From Polynucleobacter sp. MWH-Aus1W21 (lineage in GTDB: Bacteria > Pseudomonadota > Gammaproteobacteria > Burkholderiales > Burkholderiaceae), in NCBI RefSeq assembly GCF_018687275.1, contig NZ_CP061287.1, positions 1,488,001 through 1,552,000 on the forward strand: a DNA stretch of 64,000 nucleotides, read 5' to 3'. The position numbers were made by a program, and so were the translations under genes. This document shows, piece after piece, positions 50,387 to 60,392 of this stretch (position 1 is its first letter; the number at the start of each line of letters is the position of its first letter). The notes beneath the pieces are model-generated. The model was not told where the DNA came from, searched no databases, and worked only from the letters and a program-made list of their open reading frames with translations.

Positions 50387-50448
50387 TACAACTCCTCTTA
50401 ATTCAAATTGAATACTTCAATTGTTTAACTAGCATTGCTGCTAGCCAC

Positions 50449-51384
50449 TTATCCCAAAGCTTTTGTTAACTCAGGAACCGCGGTATTTAAATCTGCAACC
50501 AAACCATAATCTGCAACGCCAAAGATCGGCGCTTCTGGATCTTTGTTAATAGCTACGATTACTTTGGAATCTTTCATACCAGCTAAGTGCTGGATGGCAC
50601 CAGAGATACCTACAGCAATATAGAGTTGCGGAGCAACAATCTTGCCAGTCTGACCTACTTGGTAGTCATTCGGAACATAACCCGCATCTACAGCGGCGCG
50701 CGATGCTCCTAGGGCGGCTCCGAGCTTATCAGCCAAAGGTGTAATGAGTTCTTGATACTTCTCGCCAGAGCCTAAGCCACGGCCACCGGATACGATGATC
50801 TTGGCAGCGGTCAATTCAGGACGATCTGACTTGGTTAACTCGCGACCAACAAAAGAGGATTGAGCTTTACTGTCGGCGACTGCTACTTTCTCAATAGCAG
50901 CAGAACCGCCAGTCGAAGCTACTGGATCAAAACCAGTGGTACGAACAGTAATTACTTTTACTGGGTCAGCAGATTGAACTGTTGCGATTGCATTGCCAGC
51001 GTAAATTGGGCGCTCAAAAGTATCTACTGACAACACTTTAGTAATGTCGGATAACTGAGCTACATCGAGCTTGGCAGCAACGCGAGGCAAGACATTCTTA
51101 CCATTGGCAGTTGCTGGAGCAAGGATATGACTGTAGCCGTTCGCAATCGAGAGAATCTGTGCCGTCAGTGGTTCGGCCAATTGATCAGCTAGATTAGCTG
51201 CATCAATTTGAATCACTTTGCGTACGCCAGCAATTTGAGCTGCTGCAGCTGCGGCGGCATCAGCCCCGCTTCCAGCAACCAGCACATCTACCTCTGGAGA
51301 GCACTGCAAAGCAGCCGCTACTGCGTTAAGCGTAGCTGCTTTTAAGGATTGATTGTCGTGTTCAGCAATAACAAGTGCGGCCAT
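50449..51384 (-). CDS. etfA: Electron transfer flavoprotein, alpha subunit
   Basis: 311 aa. The C-terminal FAD domain shows VSGGRGLGSGEKYQELITPL, GQTGKIVAPQLYIAVGISGA and INKDPEAPIFGVADYGLVAD. With EtfB it carries electrons from acyl-CoA dehydrogenases to the quinone pool. It is adjacent to etfB without a gap and 60 bases before the dehydrogenase. Confidence 0.97.
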   Translation of the reverse strand: MAALVIAEHDNQSLKAATLNAVAAALQCSPEVDVLVAGSGADAAAAAAAQIAGVRKVIQIDAANLADQLAEPLTAQILSIANGYSHILAPATANGKNVLPRVAAKLDVAQLSDITKVLSVDTFERPIYAGNAIATVQSADPVKVITVRTTGFDPVASTGGSAAIEKVAVADSKAQSSFVGRELTKSDRPELTAAKIIVSGGRGLGSGEKYQELITPLADKLGAALGASRAAVDAGYVPNDYQVGQTGKIVAPQLYIAVGISGAIQHLAGMKDSKVIVAINKDPEAPIFGVADYGLVADLNTAVPELTKALG

Positions 51385-52140
51385 TTAGATCACCTTCGCT
51401 TCATTTTTGAGTTTTTCTACCAAGGCTGCTACATCAGCAACCATCACACCTGCGCTACGCTTAGGCGGCTCTTCAACTTTGATTGTTTTTAGGCGGGGAG
51501 CAATATCTACACCTAGATCTTCAGGTTTCACAATATCAATCGTCTTTTTCTTAGCCTTCATGATGTTCGGCAATGTGACATAACGTGGTTCATTCAGACG
51601 CAAGTCAGTTGTAATCACCGCAGGCAATGTCAACGCAATAGTTTCTAGGCCGCCATCGACCTCACGAGTCACAGTAGCTTTGCCATCAGTAATAACTACT
51701 TTAGATGCAAAGGTTGCCTGTGGAATATCCATCAGGCTTGCCAACATCTGACCAGTTTGGTTGCTATCGTCATCAATCGCTTGTTTACCAAGGATGATGA
51801 TTTGCGCCTGTTCTTTATCAGAGAGCGCCTTGAGAATCTTTGCAACCGCTAAAGGCTGTAGGTCAGCATCAGGAGCAGTCTCAACCAAGATGGCGCGATC
51901 AGCGCCAATAGCTAAAGCCGTACGTAGCGTTTCTTGGCATTGGGTTGCACCTGCAGTCACCACTACCACTTCAGTTGCTACGCCTGCCTCTTTTAAACGC
52001 ACCGCTTCTTCAACAGCGATTTCATCAAAGGGATTCATGCTCATTTTGACGTTCGCTAGATCAATGCCAGAGTTATCTGATTTCACCCGAATTTTGACGT
52101 TGTAATCAACAACGCGTTTTACAGCTACTAAGATTTTCAT
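51385..52140 (-). CDS. etfB: Electron transfer flavoprotein, beta subunit
   Basis: 251 aa: MKILVAVKRVVDYNVKIRVK, the AMP-site region AQIIILGKQAIDDDSNQTGQ and LPAVITTDLRLNEPRYVTLP. Normal length. First of the etfBA pair and abuts etfA. Confidence 0.97.
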   Translation of the reverse strand: MKILVAVKRVVDYNVKIRVKSDNSGIDLANVKMSMNPFDEIAVEEAVRLKEAGVATEVVVVTAGATQCQETLRTALAIGADRAILVETAPDADLQPLAVAKILKALSDKEQAQIIILGKQAIDDDSNQTGQMLASLMDIPQATFASKVVITDGKATVTREVDGGLETIALTLPAVITTDLRLNEPRYVTLPNIMKAKKKTIDIVKPEDLGVDIAPRLKTIKVEEPPKRSAGVMVADVAALVEKLKNEAKVI

Positions 52141-52195
52141 GTGGAATTCTCAATAATGGTTAACGATCTATTTTATCCGCCCTGAAGAGCAATCT

Positions 52196-53848
52196 CTAGA
52201 CATCAATGGCAGTGGCAGATCCAGCCTGCTTGCGCAACTCAAACTTCTGAATTTTGCCGGTCGATGTCTTGGGTAGCTCGCAGAACACAATCGCCCTAGG
52301 AACCTTGAATCCAGCCAAATGCTGCTTGCAATGAGCAATGATCTCCTCCGGCGTTACTGTTGACCCTGGCTTAATCTCCAGGAAGGCGCAAGGGGTTTCA
52401 CCCCACTTTGGATCTGGTTTAGCAACCACGGCGGCTGCATTCACTGCAGGATGGCGATACAGAACATCTTCCACCTCAACAGAAGAAATATTCTCCCCTC
52501 CAGAAATGATGATGTCTTTACTACGGTCTTTCATCTTGACGTAACCATCGGGATTCATCACAGCTAAGTCACCCGAATGGAACCATCCACCCTCAAACGC
52601 CTCTTGAGTAGCTTTCTCATTCTTAAGGTAACCCTTCATGGCGATATTTCCCTTAAACATAATTTCGCCCATGGTTTCACCATCAGCCGGAACAGGCTTC
52701 ATTGTTTCCGGATCAAGCACCGCGATTGCTTGCTGCATGTGATAACGCACACCTTGACGAGCATTTAATCGAGCACGCTCACCGATATCCAAATCATTCC
52801 ATTCGTCTTGCTTGACACATACAGACGCTGGACCATACACCTCAGTCAAGCCATATACGTGAGTTAAGTCAAAGCCTAACTTTTCCATGCCCTCAATAAT
52901 GGATGCAGGTGGCGCAGCGCCTGCAATCAAGCCTTTGACGCCCGCTGGAACACCGGCCTTGAGTTCATCAGGAGCATTGACTAGTAAGTTATGTACGATA
53001 GGAGCCGCGCAATAGTGAGTTACGCCATGCTCTTTAATGGCGGCAAAAATATGCTGCGCATCAACCCGACGCAAGCACACATTTACACCAGCTCGAGCAG
53101 CAATCGTCCATGGGAAACACCAGCCATTGCAATGGAACATCGGCAGTGTCCACAGGTACACGGGGTGCTTATTGATGTCCCAGTCCAACACATTTGAAAC
53201 TGCATTGATTGCAGCGCCACGATGGTGATAAACAACCCCCTTAGGATTGCCAGTAGTACCAGAGGTGTAGTTCAAGCAAATTGCTTGCCATTCATCGGCA
53301 GGCACTTGCCATGCAAAACTAGGATCACCTTCAGACAGGAATTTTTCATAAGTCAGTTTGCCCAACTTCTCACCAGGCACATCAAACTCTTTTTCCTCTA
53401 CGTCGATTACTAATAATTCACAGCCTGATTCTTTCTTTGCAATCTCCAAAGCCTTCTTCATGACAGCTGAAAACTCCGGATCAACAATGACCACTTTTGC
53501 TTCACCATGATTGAGCATAAATGCGATTGATTCAGCATCTAAACGGGTATTGAGGGCATTTAATACCGCTCCCGCCATTGGAATGCCAAAGTGAGCCTCT
53601 ACCATTGGCGGGGTGTTGGGCAACATCACCGCTACCGTATCGCCCAAACCAACACCATGTTTTTGCAAGGTGCTAGCTAAGCGACGGCAACGCTCATATG
53701 TTTGCTGCCAAGTCTGGCGCAACTTGCCATGAATGATGGCGGTTTTATTAGGATAAATCTCTGCTGAGCGCTCTAAAAAGAGAAGCGGAGTAATTGGGGT
53801 GTAATTGGCTGGATTGCGATCCAAGCCTTGTTCATAAATATTTGCCAT
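52196..53848 (-). CDS. Acyl-CoA synthetase, DmdB-like
   Basis: 550 aa AMP-forming ligase: P-loop NYTSGTTGNPKGVVYHHRGA, acyl pocket CAAPIVHNLLVNA, and catalytic lysine in LPKTSTGKIQKFELRK. It activates a carboxylic acid to acyl-CoA at ATP cost. Close relatives include DmdB (methylmercaptopropionate-CoA ligase) and medium-chain ligases. It heads the acyl-CoA oxidation set with etfBA and the dehydrogenase. Confidence 0.88.
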   Translation of the reverse strand: MANIYEQGLDRNPANYTPITPLLFLERSAEIYPNKTAIIHGKLRQTWQQTYERCRRLASTLQKHGVGLGDTVAVMLPNTPPMVEAHFGIPMAGAVLNALNTRLDAESIAFMLNHGEAKVVIVDPEFSAVMKKALEIAKKESGCELLVIDVEEKEFDVPGEKLGKLTYEKFLSEGDPSFAWQVPADEWQAICLNYTSGTTGNPKGVVYHHRGAAINAVSNVLDWDINKHPVYLWTLPMFHCNGWCFPWTIAARAGVNVCLRRVDAQHIFAAIKEHGVTHYCAAPIVHNLLVNAPDELKAGVPAGVKGLIAGAAPPASIIEGMEKLGFDLTHVYGLTEVYGPASVCVKQDEWNDLDIGERARLNARQGVRYHMQQAIAVLDPETMKPVPADGETMGEIMFKGNIAMKGYLKNEKATQEAFEGGWFHSGDLAVMNPDGYVKMKDRSKDIIISGGENISSVEVEDVLYRHPAVNAAAVVAKPDPKWGETPCAFLEIKPGSTVTPEEIIAHCKQHLAGFKVPRAIVFCELPKTSTGKIQKFELRKQAGSATAIDV

Positions 53849-53890
53849 CTTCAGCTTTCGATTTCGATTTACTAAATTACAGATACTGTA

Positions 53891-54811
53891 TTAAATGTCT
53901 GCCAATGCCTTAACGTGAGCCACAACACTTCGTCCTAATGCCGAGAGGTTGTAACCCCCCTCCAGGCAGCTTACGATACGACCTTGTGCATAATCATTTG
54001 CAATTTCTTTTAAGCGCTTCGTGATCCAGACATAGTCATCCTCGACTAAACCCATCTGACCAAGATCATCTTCACGATGAGCATCAAAGCCTGCTGAAAT
54101 AATCAAGAGCTCGGGCTCAAAGTTACGCAAAGCAGGCAGCCACCTCTCTTCCACAATCGAGCGAACTACATCACCGCAAGTGGAGGCTGGCAAAGGCACA
54201 TTGACCATGTTGTTAGCATGATCAAGGCCGCTATAGGGGTAAAACGGATGCTGGAAAAAACTGCACATCAAAACATTGGGGTCATTGAAAAAAGCAGCTT
54301 CAGTACCATTGCCATGGTGCACATCAAAGTCAATAATCGCCACGCGCTCAATGCCATAGGTTTCCATGGCATATCGTGCAGCAATAGCGACATTGTCAAA
54401 TAAACAGAACCCCATCGAACGGGTTGGCTCTGCATGATGTCCTGGCGGTCTTACCGCGCAAAATACATTTTCCACTTCGCCCTTCATCACAGCATCGACA
54501 CCAGCTATGGCTGCACCAGCAGCTCTGAGTGCTACTCTGTATGTATGGGGATTCATGATGGTATCTCCATCGAGCATGAAATACCCACTCTCAGGAGCGC
54601 GATCCCTCACAAAAGAAACGTGATCAGGACTATGCACCAATTCAAGTTGATCCTCAGTCGCCAATGGTGCATCCAAGTGATGCAGGAGGCGATCAACACC
54701 GCTACGGATTAATTGATCATTAATCGCTTGAATTCGCTCTGGACACTCTGGATGATGGCTTCCCATCTCATGTTTCAGAAAGTCTGGATGAGTTATGTAT
54801 CCTGTTGTCAT
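53891..54811 (-). CDS. Histone deacetylase family protein
   Basis: 306 aa, arginase/deacetylase fold. Zinc site: RVAIIDFDVHHGNGTEAAFF (Asp, His), second Asp in ISAGFDAHREDDLGQ, and catalytic His pair in RPPGHHAEPTRSMGFC. It likely removes acetyl groups from polyamines, small amides or acetyl-lysine. It ends next to the acyl-CoA synthetase but may be an independent unit. Confidence 0.9.
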   Translation of the reverse strand: MTTGYITHPDFLKHEMGSHHPECPERIQAINDQLIRSGVDRLLHHLDAPLATEDQLELVHSPDHVSFVRDRAPESGYFMLDGDTIMNPHTYRVALRAAGAAIAGVDAVMKGEVENVFCAVRPPGHHAEPTRSMGFCLFDNVAIAARYAMETYGIERVAIIDFDVHHGNGTEAAFFNDPNVLMCSFFQHPFYPYSGLDHANNMVNVPLPASTCGDVVRSIVEERWLPALRNFEPELLIISAGFDAHREDDLGQMGLVEDDYVWITKRLKEIANDYAQGRIVSCLEGGYNLSALGRSVVAHVKALADI

Positions 54812-54894
54812 TACTCAAAATCCTTAATCACAAATTTATAATTTTTATAATCCGATAAAACGTGTTCAATACTCGAAAATCCAATACCTTCAGC

Positions 54895-56148
54895 ATGAAC
54901 TTTCGCATTTCCTTCTTGCTTTTGACTCTTGCGCTAGCGGCGTGCTCCAACAACCCTATACAGCCCACACAGCCACAACAACCCATCGTAAACCAGACTG
55001 AGGATGCAGCCTCAGAGGCGCGTTTTAGCCAAAACCTCAACGAACTACTCGGACAAGTCTCCCAAACCCAAGAAATACCGCTTCCAGCTCTAGAAATGGG
55101 CTTTCTTGATGTTAAAACGATTCCCTCGATTCGAAAACTGGTATTACCCCCATCGGGGACTTTTAAGAAAAATTGGCTGGTTTACCGAAAGCGCTTTATT
55201 GAGCCAGTTCGCCTCAAGGCTGGCAGGGCATTTTGGGACCAAAACCAGGCCTTTTTGCGCCAAGTTGAACAAGACTCGGGGGTTCCCGCTGAAATTATTG
55301 TGGCCATAATTGGAATTGAAACCATCTATGGGCGCCAAACCGGAAACTTCAGGGTTAAAGACGTACTCTCTACTCTTGCCTTTAGCTACCCAGAGACCCC
55401 CAACAAAGTAGCACGTGAGCAACTCTTCAAGGATCAGCTCAAAGAACTTATTTTGCTATGTTGGACCGAAGCAGGCGGCAAACTGGCATCCAAAAATAGT
55501 AGTCAAGGCGTTAATAGTGCATCCTTTAGTGCCTGTTTAAATCAAAACAGTTCCTATGCTGGAGCCATCGGCCTGCCGCAGTTTATGCCCGGAAGTATTC
55601 GTAGTTTTGCGGTAGATGGGGATGGAGATGGGCGAATTGATCTTAAAAATAGCCCAAAAGATGCCATTGCTAGCGTAGCCAGTTTTATGAAGGAACATGG
55701 TTGGCAACCAGGTATGCCGATTTCATTTCCAGTACAAGTTAATGGCGTTGAAGCTGCCAAGCAGTTGGCTGATGGCGAGCCGCAACTGAAATTCACCGTC
55801 CAAGAGCTAATTAACAAGGGTATTTTGACCAAGCAACAAGGTGACCTACAAAGTGGTGGTGTAGAACCTCAAAGCAAAGCTTTTATTGTTGACTTGCCCT
55901 ACCCCGATAAAGACGGTGTCGATCAGGTGCAATATTTTGTTGGCTTAAACAATTTTCTAACCATTGTGCAGTACAACCGTAGTTACTTTTACGCACAAAG
56001 TGTTGCCGAATTTGCTGAAGCCCTGGGTTACAAAAATCAAAGTGCTGTTCCAGTAGAAAGCCCAAGTAAAAATGGTGGGGCTAAAGCTGCTTCTGAAAAA
56101 TCCAAACCTAAGAAATCAATCCAAAAGAAAAAAGCTAAGTCTTCTTAA
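54895..56148 (+). CDS. mltB: Lytic murein transglycosylase B
   Basis: 417 aa from the ATG giving the lipoprotein leader MNFRISFLLLTLALAACSNN (lipobox LAAC); a GTG 33 bases upstream is less likely. The catalytic Glu is in VAIIGIETIYGRQTGNFRVK; later motifs GAIGLPQFMPGSIRSFAVDG and DLKNSPKDAIASVASFM are classic for SLT family 3. It cleaves peptidoglycan glycan strands from the outer membrane side. The tail is Lys/Ser-rich. Confidence 0.92.
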   Translation: MNFRISFLLLTLALAACSNNPIQPTQPQQPIVNQTEDAASEARFSQNLNELLGQVSQTQEIPLPALEMGFLDVKTIPSIRKLVLPPSGTFKKNWLVYRKRFIEPVRLKAGRAFWDQNQAFLRQVEQDSGVPAEIIVAIIGIETIYGRQTGNFRVKDVLSTLAFSYPETPNKVAREQLFKDQLKELILLCWTEAGGKLASKNSSQGVNSASFSACLNQNSSYAGAIGLPQFMPGSIRSFAVDGDGDGRIDLKNSPKDAIASVASFMKEHGWQPGMPISFPVQVNGVEAAKQLADGEPQLKFTVQELINKGILTKQQGDLQSGGVEPQSKAFIVDLPYPDKDGVDQVQYFVGLNNFLTIVQYNRSYFYAQSVAEFAEALGYKNQSAVPVESPSKNGGAKAASEKSKPKKSIQKKKAKSS

Positions 56149-57056
56149 GCAGGAAATACACCGGTAGAGAGGTAACGGTCTCCGCGGTCGCAGACAATAA
56201 AGACGATCGTGGCATTTTCAACTTGGCGCGCAATGCGTAAGGCAACTACGAGAGCTCCGCCGGCAGATATGCCACAGAAGATGCCCTCTTCAACAGCCAA
56301 ACGACGCGCCATCTCCTCTGCATCAGCCTGAGATACGTACTCAATGAGATCAACCTTATCGCCTTGATAGATCTTTGGTAAATACTCGGGAGCCCATTTA
56401 CGTATTCCAGGAATTTGTGATCCATCCTCAGGCTGCGCTCCGATAATCTGAATCGCAGGATTCATGGACTTCAGATAAGTCGACACTCCAGTAATGGTTC
56501 CAGTAGTTCCCATCGCTGAGACAAAATGAGTGACCTGTCCATCGGTATCGCGCCAAATTTCTGGGCCAGTAGTTTCGATATGCGCCCGAGGATTATCAGG
56601 ATTAGCAAACTGATCGAGTAATCTACCTCGACCCTCTCGTTGTAATTGCAGAGCATAATCCCTAGCAAATTCCATGCCACCAGCTGCTGCCGTCAAAATG
56701 AGTTCAGCGCCATAAGCAGCCATACTTTGACGACGTTCAATACTTTGATTTTCAGGCATAACTAAAATCATTTTGTAGCCAAGCATTGCTGCAGTCATTG
56801 CAAGTGCAATACCTGTGTTGCCACTAGTTGCTTCGATTAAAGTGTCGCCTGGTTTAATTTCACCGCGCTCTTGTGCGCGAGAAATCATCGACAGCGCAGG
56901 TCGGTCCTTCACCGACCCGGCTGGATTATTACCCTCCAACTTACCCAAAATCACATTATTTCGACCCTCATTCTCCAGGCCGGGAATGCGCTGTAAACGA
57001 ACTAAAGGCGTATTGCCCACTGTCTGTGAAATAGTTAGGTAGGATGGTTTGCTCAT
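56145..57056 (-). CDS. cysM: Cysteine synthase B
   Basis: O-acetylserine sulfhydrylase, PLP enzyme that can use thiosulfate. 303 aa: NNPAGSVKDRPALSMI (PLP lysine), TSGNTGIALAM (phosphate of substrate), GTTGTITGVSTYLK, and GIFCGISAGGAL. Sequence and length match CysM. The neighbouring RNA for mltB converges with a four-base overlap of stop codons. Confidence 0.93.
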   Translation of the reverse strand: MSKPSYLTISQTVGNTPLVRLQRIPGLENEGRNNVILGKLEGNNPAGSVKDRPALSMISRAQERGEIKPGDTLIEATSGNTGIALAMTAAMLGYKMILVMPENQSIERRQSMAAYGAELILTAAAGGMEFARDYALQLQREGRGRLLDQFANPDNPRAHIETTGPEIWRDTDGQVTHFVSAMGTTGTITGVSTYLKSMNPAIQIIGAQPEDGSQIPGIRKWAPEYLPKIYQGDKVDLIEYVSQADAEEMARRLAVEEGIFCGISAGGALVVALRIARQVENATIVFIVCDRGDRYLSTGVFPA

Positions 57057-57097
57057 AAGGCCATTTTAGCCACAAGCTGCCTTACACGCGATAAGGT

Positions 57098-57526
57098 TTA
57101 ATTTCGGCGCCCTGCTCCCGAACGCTCCGACTGATTGCGAAGACCAGCTTGATTACGAGAATTGCGTCTGCCAGAAGCCCCACCCTCCTTTTGGGTACGG
57201 CCATTGGGTTCCCGAAAAGAACTAGGGGCTTCGATGGTTAATCCGTTATCAACCATTTTTTCTACGGATTTCATACCAATACCGCGAACCCGTTTCTGCA
57301 GATCATTGGCATCCTGAAAATGCCCGCCGTCCAAACGTTCGGCAATAATCGTTTTTGCCTTGGAAGGGCCAATCCCCTTAATGCTTTCCAACTCAGACTG
57401 GGTCGCAGTATTGACGTTAATTGGTGAAGCATGGCTCACACCCGAGCTTGAAGTCAAAACTGTTAACGCGACCGCTACAGCCCTAACAAAACCTTGTACT
57501 TTTTCTAATTTTAAATATTGAGTCAT
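57098..57526 (-). CDS. Secreted helix-hairpin-helix protein (ComEA-like)
   Basis: I use the ATG at 57526 after GAGGAGAA; the in-frame codons upstream cover a terminator. 142 aa: signal peptide, two HhH motifs (LESIKGIGPSKAKTIIAERL; RVRGIGMKSVEKMVDNGL), then a basic tail rich in Asn/Arg/Gly (GASGRRNSRNQAGLRNQSER). ComEA-like proteins bind incoming DNA in the periplasm. No competence genes are next to it. Confidence 0.8.
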   Translation of the reverse strand: MTQYLKLEKVQGFVRAVAVALTVLTSSSGVSHASPINVNTATQSELESIKGIGPSKAKTIIAERLDGGHFQDANDLQKRVRGIGMKSVEKMVDNGLTIEAPSSFREPNGRTQKEGGASGRRNSRNQAGLRNQSERSGAGRRN

Positions 57527-57547
57527 TTTTTCTCCTCTAGAAAATAA

Positions 57548-57576
57548 AAAATCCACGAGCACAAAGTGCGCGTGGA
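57548..57576 (-). terminator. Terminator of the heptose/esterase operon
   Basis: On the minus strand ATCCACG pairs with CGTGGAT, followed by TTTTTTATTTT. It ends the transcript from the alpha/beta hydrolase and upstream genes. Confidence 0.85.
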
Positions 57577-57660
57577 TCATTTACAACGGGGATACAGTAA
57601 GTTGGTTGACCGGGTTAGACCTCGAGCAACTAAATCAGTATTTTCTGATGCCCTACCGAA

Positions 57661-58398
57661 TTAATGGTTCAAGATAAATTGAGCGGCATGCTTCACAAAC
57701 TCCGGCTCAGTTTGATTAAAGCCATGATAGGCAAAGGATTCACAGACACCACCTTCAGAAATACCACCTTCAATAATTTCCAACTGAGAAACGTATTTAG
57801 AGGGTCTGCCCTGAATAATTCTTGAGGTTGCTACAACAGGGGTTCCCGCGCAACCATCGTAGGCGTGGTGTATACCAAGAACAGGAAGGCTTACTTCATC
57901 ATTTAAGGATGCGCTATAAATGGTACCTGCAATAATAATTCCTGAAAGTACACCTTTTGATGCTCCCAATTCATTCGCATAGTAAGTAGCTGTAGAACTG
58001 CCCATGCTATGACCAAATATCCATACCGGTAAGCCGAATTTAGCCTTATAGAACTTGACCACCTCATCCACTCTTGTGAGGTGGTCTTGGCGGCCACGTA
58101 AGTTACCTCTACGCAGATCACCCAAGTCATAAGGACTATCTACCAACACTGCAGCGATACCATATTCGCCCCACATGTCTAAAGAGCGTACAAAAGTATG
58201 CTTACTTCTTACCGTGCCACTATCAGAGATACCCGCCTTGCCGCCGCCGCCTGGGAATAAAAGCACCAGAGCACGCGGTTTCGAGGGTTGGACTAATAAA
58301 GTTTTTGTAGGGGCCTCATCTGAATGAGGGACATCAAAAACTTGAGCGCTGACACCAAAGCTAATTACCCAAATGGCAATTGCTAAGAAAAATTTCAT
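57661..58398 (-). CDS. Secreted alpha/beta hydrolase
   Basis: 245 aa with a signal peptide (MKFFLAIAIWVISFGVSAQ). The nucleophile elbow is WIFGHSMGSSTATYY, and the oxyanion region LFPGGGGKAG precedes it; the His is probably in SFAYHGFN. It resembles uncharacterised dienelactone hydrolase-like esterases. It starts ten bases after hldD and so may belong to that operon, though a link to LPS is not evident. Confidence 0.75.
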   Translation of the reverse strand: MKFFLAIAIWVISFGVSAQVFDVPHSDEAPTKTLLVQPSKPRALVLLFPGGGGKAGISDSGTVRSKHTFVRSLDMWGEYGIAAVLVDSPYDLGDLRRGNLRGRQDHLTRVDEVVKFYKAKFGLPVWIFGHSMGSSTATYYANELGASKGVLSGIIIAGTIYSASLNDEVSLPVLGIHHAYDGCAGTPVVATSRIIQGRPSKYVSQLEIIEGGISEGGVCESFAYHGFNQTEPEFVKHAAQFILNH

Positions 58399-58408
58399 TA
58401 ACGCAGTC

Positions 58409-59437
58409 TTATTTACTGTCTAAAGGGCTGGCCAAAAATCCAGCATTAGCCTCAAGCCATTCAATGTAGCGACCCACGCCTTGCTCTACATTAAGGAAAG
58501 GCTCAGAGTAACCAGCAGCTCTCAGTTTTGTGAGATCAGCCTGAGTGAAGCACTGATACTTGCCTCTGAGCGCATCCGGAAATGGAATGTACTCAATCGC
58601 TTTTTCTTTTACCAACTCCTCCAGGCTTGCAGGGACTGCTTTATCAAGCTTACGCATTGCATTGGTAACTGCATGAGCAACATCATTAAAAGGTTGAGCG
58701 CGTCCACTACCTAGATTAAAGATGCCGCTGATTTCTGGATGATCGAGGAAAAATAGGTTGACTTTGACCACATCTTCAACTGAAACAAAGTCACGGCTTT
58801 GCTCACCTGGCCCATAGCCACCATACTCGCCAAAGAGCTTTACATGACCATGAGCTTTATATTGGTGGTATTGATGGAAAGCGACTGATGCCATGCGGCC
58901 TTTGTGGGACTCGCGGGGACCATAAACGTTGAAGTAACGAAAGCCTACTACCTGCGCTGTATTGGCATTTTCTGCAAAGCGCTTGCGCATCACCTGATCA
59001 AATAAGAACTTGGAGTAACCGTATATATTGAGCGGCTTTTCGTGTTCACGACTTTCTACAAAAACATCAGAGCCACCATAAGTAGCAGCTGAAGATGCAT
59101 AAAGCAGTTGTACTTTTTGTTCGGTGCAGATATCGAGCAAATCCATCGTGTAGCGATAGTTGTTTGCCATCATGAAAATACCATCGGTCTCCATCGTATC
59201 GGAGCAAGCGCCCTCATGAAATACTGCTCTTACCTTACCGAAGCGACCACTTCTAAATGCTTCCAGGAACTCATCTTTATCTAGGTAATCAACAATGTCC
59301 AAATCAGCGAGATTGCGATACTTATCAGCCGGACGAAGATCGTCAACCGCGATGATATTTTTTTCACCGCGAGCATTGAGTGCTTGAACAATATTTGCGC
59401 CAATAAAACCGGCGGCGCCAGTTACGATAATAGTCAC
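58409..59437 (-). CDS. hldD: ADP-L-glycero-D-manno-heptose 6-epimerase
   Basis: The last step in activated heptose synthesis for LPS core. 342 aa, short-chain dehydrogenase fold: MTIIVTGAAGFIGANIVQAL, SSAATYGG, catalytic Tyr-Lys in NIYGYSKFLFDQVM and YFNVYGPRESHKGRMASVAF. Overlaps rfaE1 by four bases. Confidence 0.95.
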   Translation of the reverse strand: MTIIVTGAAGFIGANIVQALNARGEKNIIAVDDLRPADKYRNLADLDIVDYLDKDEFLEAFRSGRFGKVRAVFHEGACSDTMETDGIFMMANNYRYTMDLLDICTEQKVQLLYASSAATYGGSDVFVESREHEKPLNIYGYSKFLFDQVMRKRFAENANTAQVVGFRYFNVYGPRESHKGRMASVAFHQYHQYKAHGHVKLFGEYGGYGPGEQSRDFVSVEDVVKVNLFFLDHPEISGIFNLGSGRAQPFNDVAHAVTNAMRKLDKAVPASLEELVKEKAIEYIPFPDALRGKYQCFTQADLTKLRAAGYSEPFLNVEQGVGRYIEWLEANAGFLASPLDSK

Positions 59438-60363
59438 TGTAATTCCTCTGAAGTAACGGTTGCAGTTCCCAGCTTACCAACCACAATACTGCCAGCACGA
59501 TTTGCCAAAGCCATCGCCTTTTCTAAAGGCCACTTTGCGGCCAAAGCAACAGCTAATGTCGCAATCACGGTATCACCAGCTCCAGACACGTCAAATACTT
59601 CACGCGCCTGGGCCTTTACATGACTCACGCCTGCATCGGTATATAAACTCATCCCCTCTTCTGAGCGAGTCAAGAGCAATGCTTGCAAGTCGAGTGACTT
59701 TCTGAGTTCCTGGGCCTTCTTAGTCAAATCTTCTTCGCTGCTCCACTTACCAACCACTTGGCGTAACTCACTACGATTAGGCGTTAAGACAGTAGCACCA
59801 CGATACTTTTCGTAATCTTCACCTTTAGGGTCAACCAAAATCATTTTGTTTTGTGCTCTAGCTTGCTCAATCATGTGAGCTACTTGACCTAAAGCGCCTT
59901 TGCCATAATCGGACAGAATGACGACATCCGCATCGCCAACCAATTTTTCAAAACGTTCTAACTTATGTGCAAGCGCTTTAGCACTGGGTGTTTCTTCAAA
60001 ATCAAGTCGAAGGAGTTGTTGCTGGCGCGCAATGACACGTAACTTCACAATCGTAGGAACATCAGCATCGATTTCTAATTGACTATCAACACCGCCTGCT
60101 TTTAATAATTCCACTACTCGCTTGCCGGGCTCATCATTGCCAACTATACCCAAAATGGTCGCTTTTGCATCGAGGGCCGCTACATTTCGAGCTACATTAG
60201 CCGCACCACCAAGTCGCTCATCAATCTTACCTACCTGCACCACTGGTACAGGAGCTTCAGGAGAAATGCGATTGGTATCGCCAAACCAATAACGATCCAG
60301 CATGACATCGCCCACCACTAGCAAGCGGGCTTTGGAGAACTGCTCTCGATTGGCTTTTTCCAT
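59434..60363 (-). CDS. rfaE1: Heptose-7-phosphate kinase (HldE kinase domain)
   Basis: 309 aa, PfkB family: RLLVVGDVMLDRYWFGDTNR, RLGGAANVARNVAAL, and the catalytic DVSGAGDTVIATLAV. It phosphorylates heptose-7-phosphate at O-1. Unlike E. coli HldE it ends after the kinase domain, so the nucleotidyltransferase must be encoded elsewhere, which is usual in betaproteobacteria. Confidence 0.93.
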   Translation of the reverse strand: MEKANREQFSKARLLVVGDVMLDRYWFGDTNRISPEAPVPVVQVGKIDERLGGAANVARNVAALDAKATILGIVGNDEPGKRVVELLKAGGVDSQLEIDADVPTIVKLRVIARQQQLLRLDFEETPSAKALAHKLERFEKLVGDADVVILSDYGKGALGQVAHMIEQARAQNKMILVDPKGEDYEKYRGATVLTPNRSELRQVVGKWSSEEDLTKKAQELRKSLDLQALLLTRSEEGMSLYTDAGVSHVKAQAREVFDVSGAGDTVIATLAVALAAKWPLEKAMALANRAGSIVVGKLGTATVTSEELQ

Positions 60364-60392
60364 TTGAAGACTTTGTGTATTTTGATTGCTAC

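Noticed and set aside
57527..57580. N-terminal extension of the helix-hairpin-helix protein
   Set aside because: It runs through a terminator stem and skips a good RBS and signal-peptide start.
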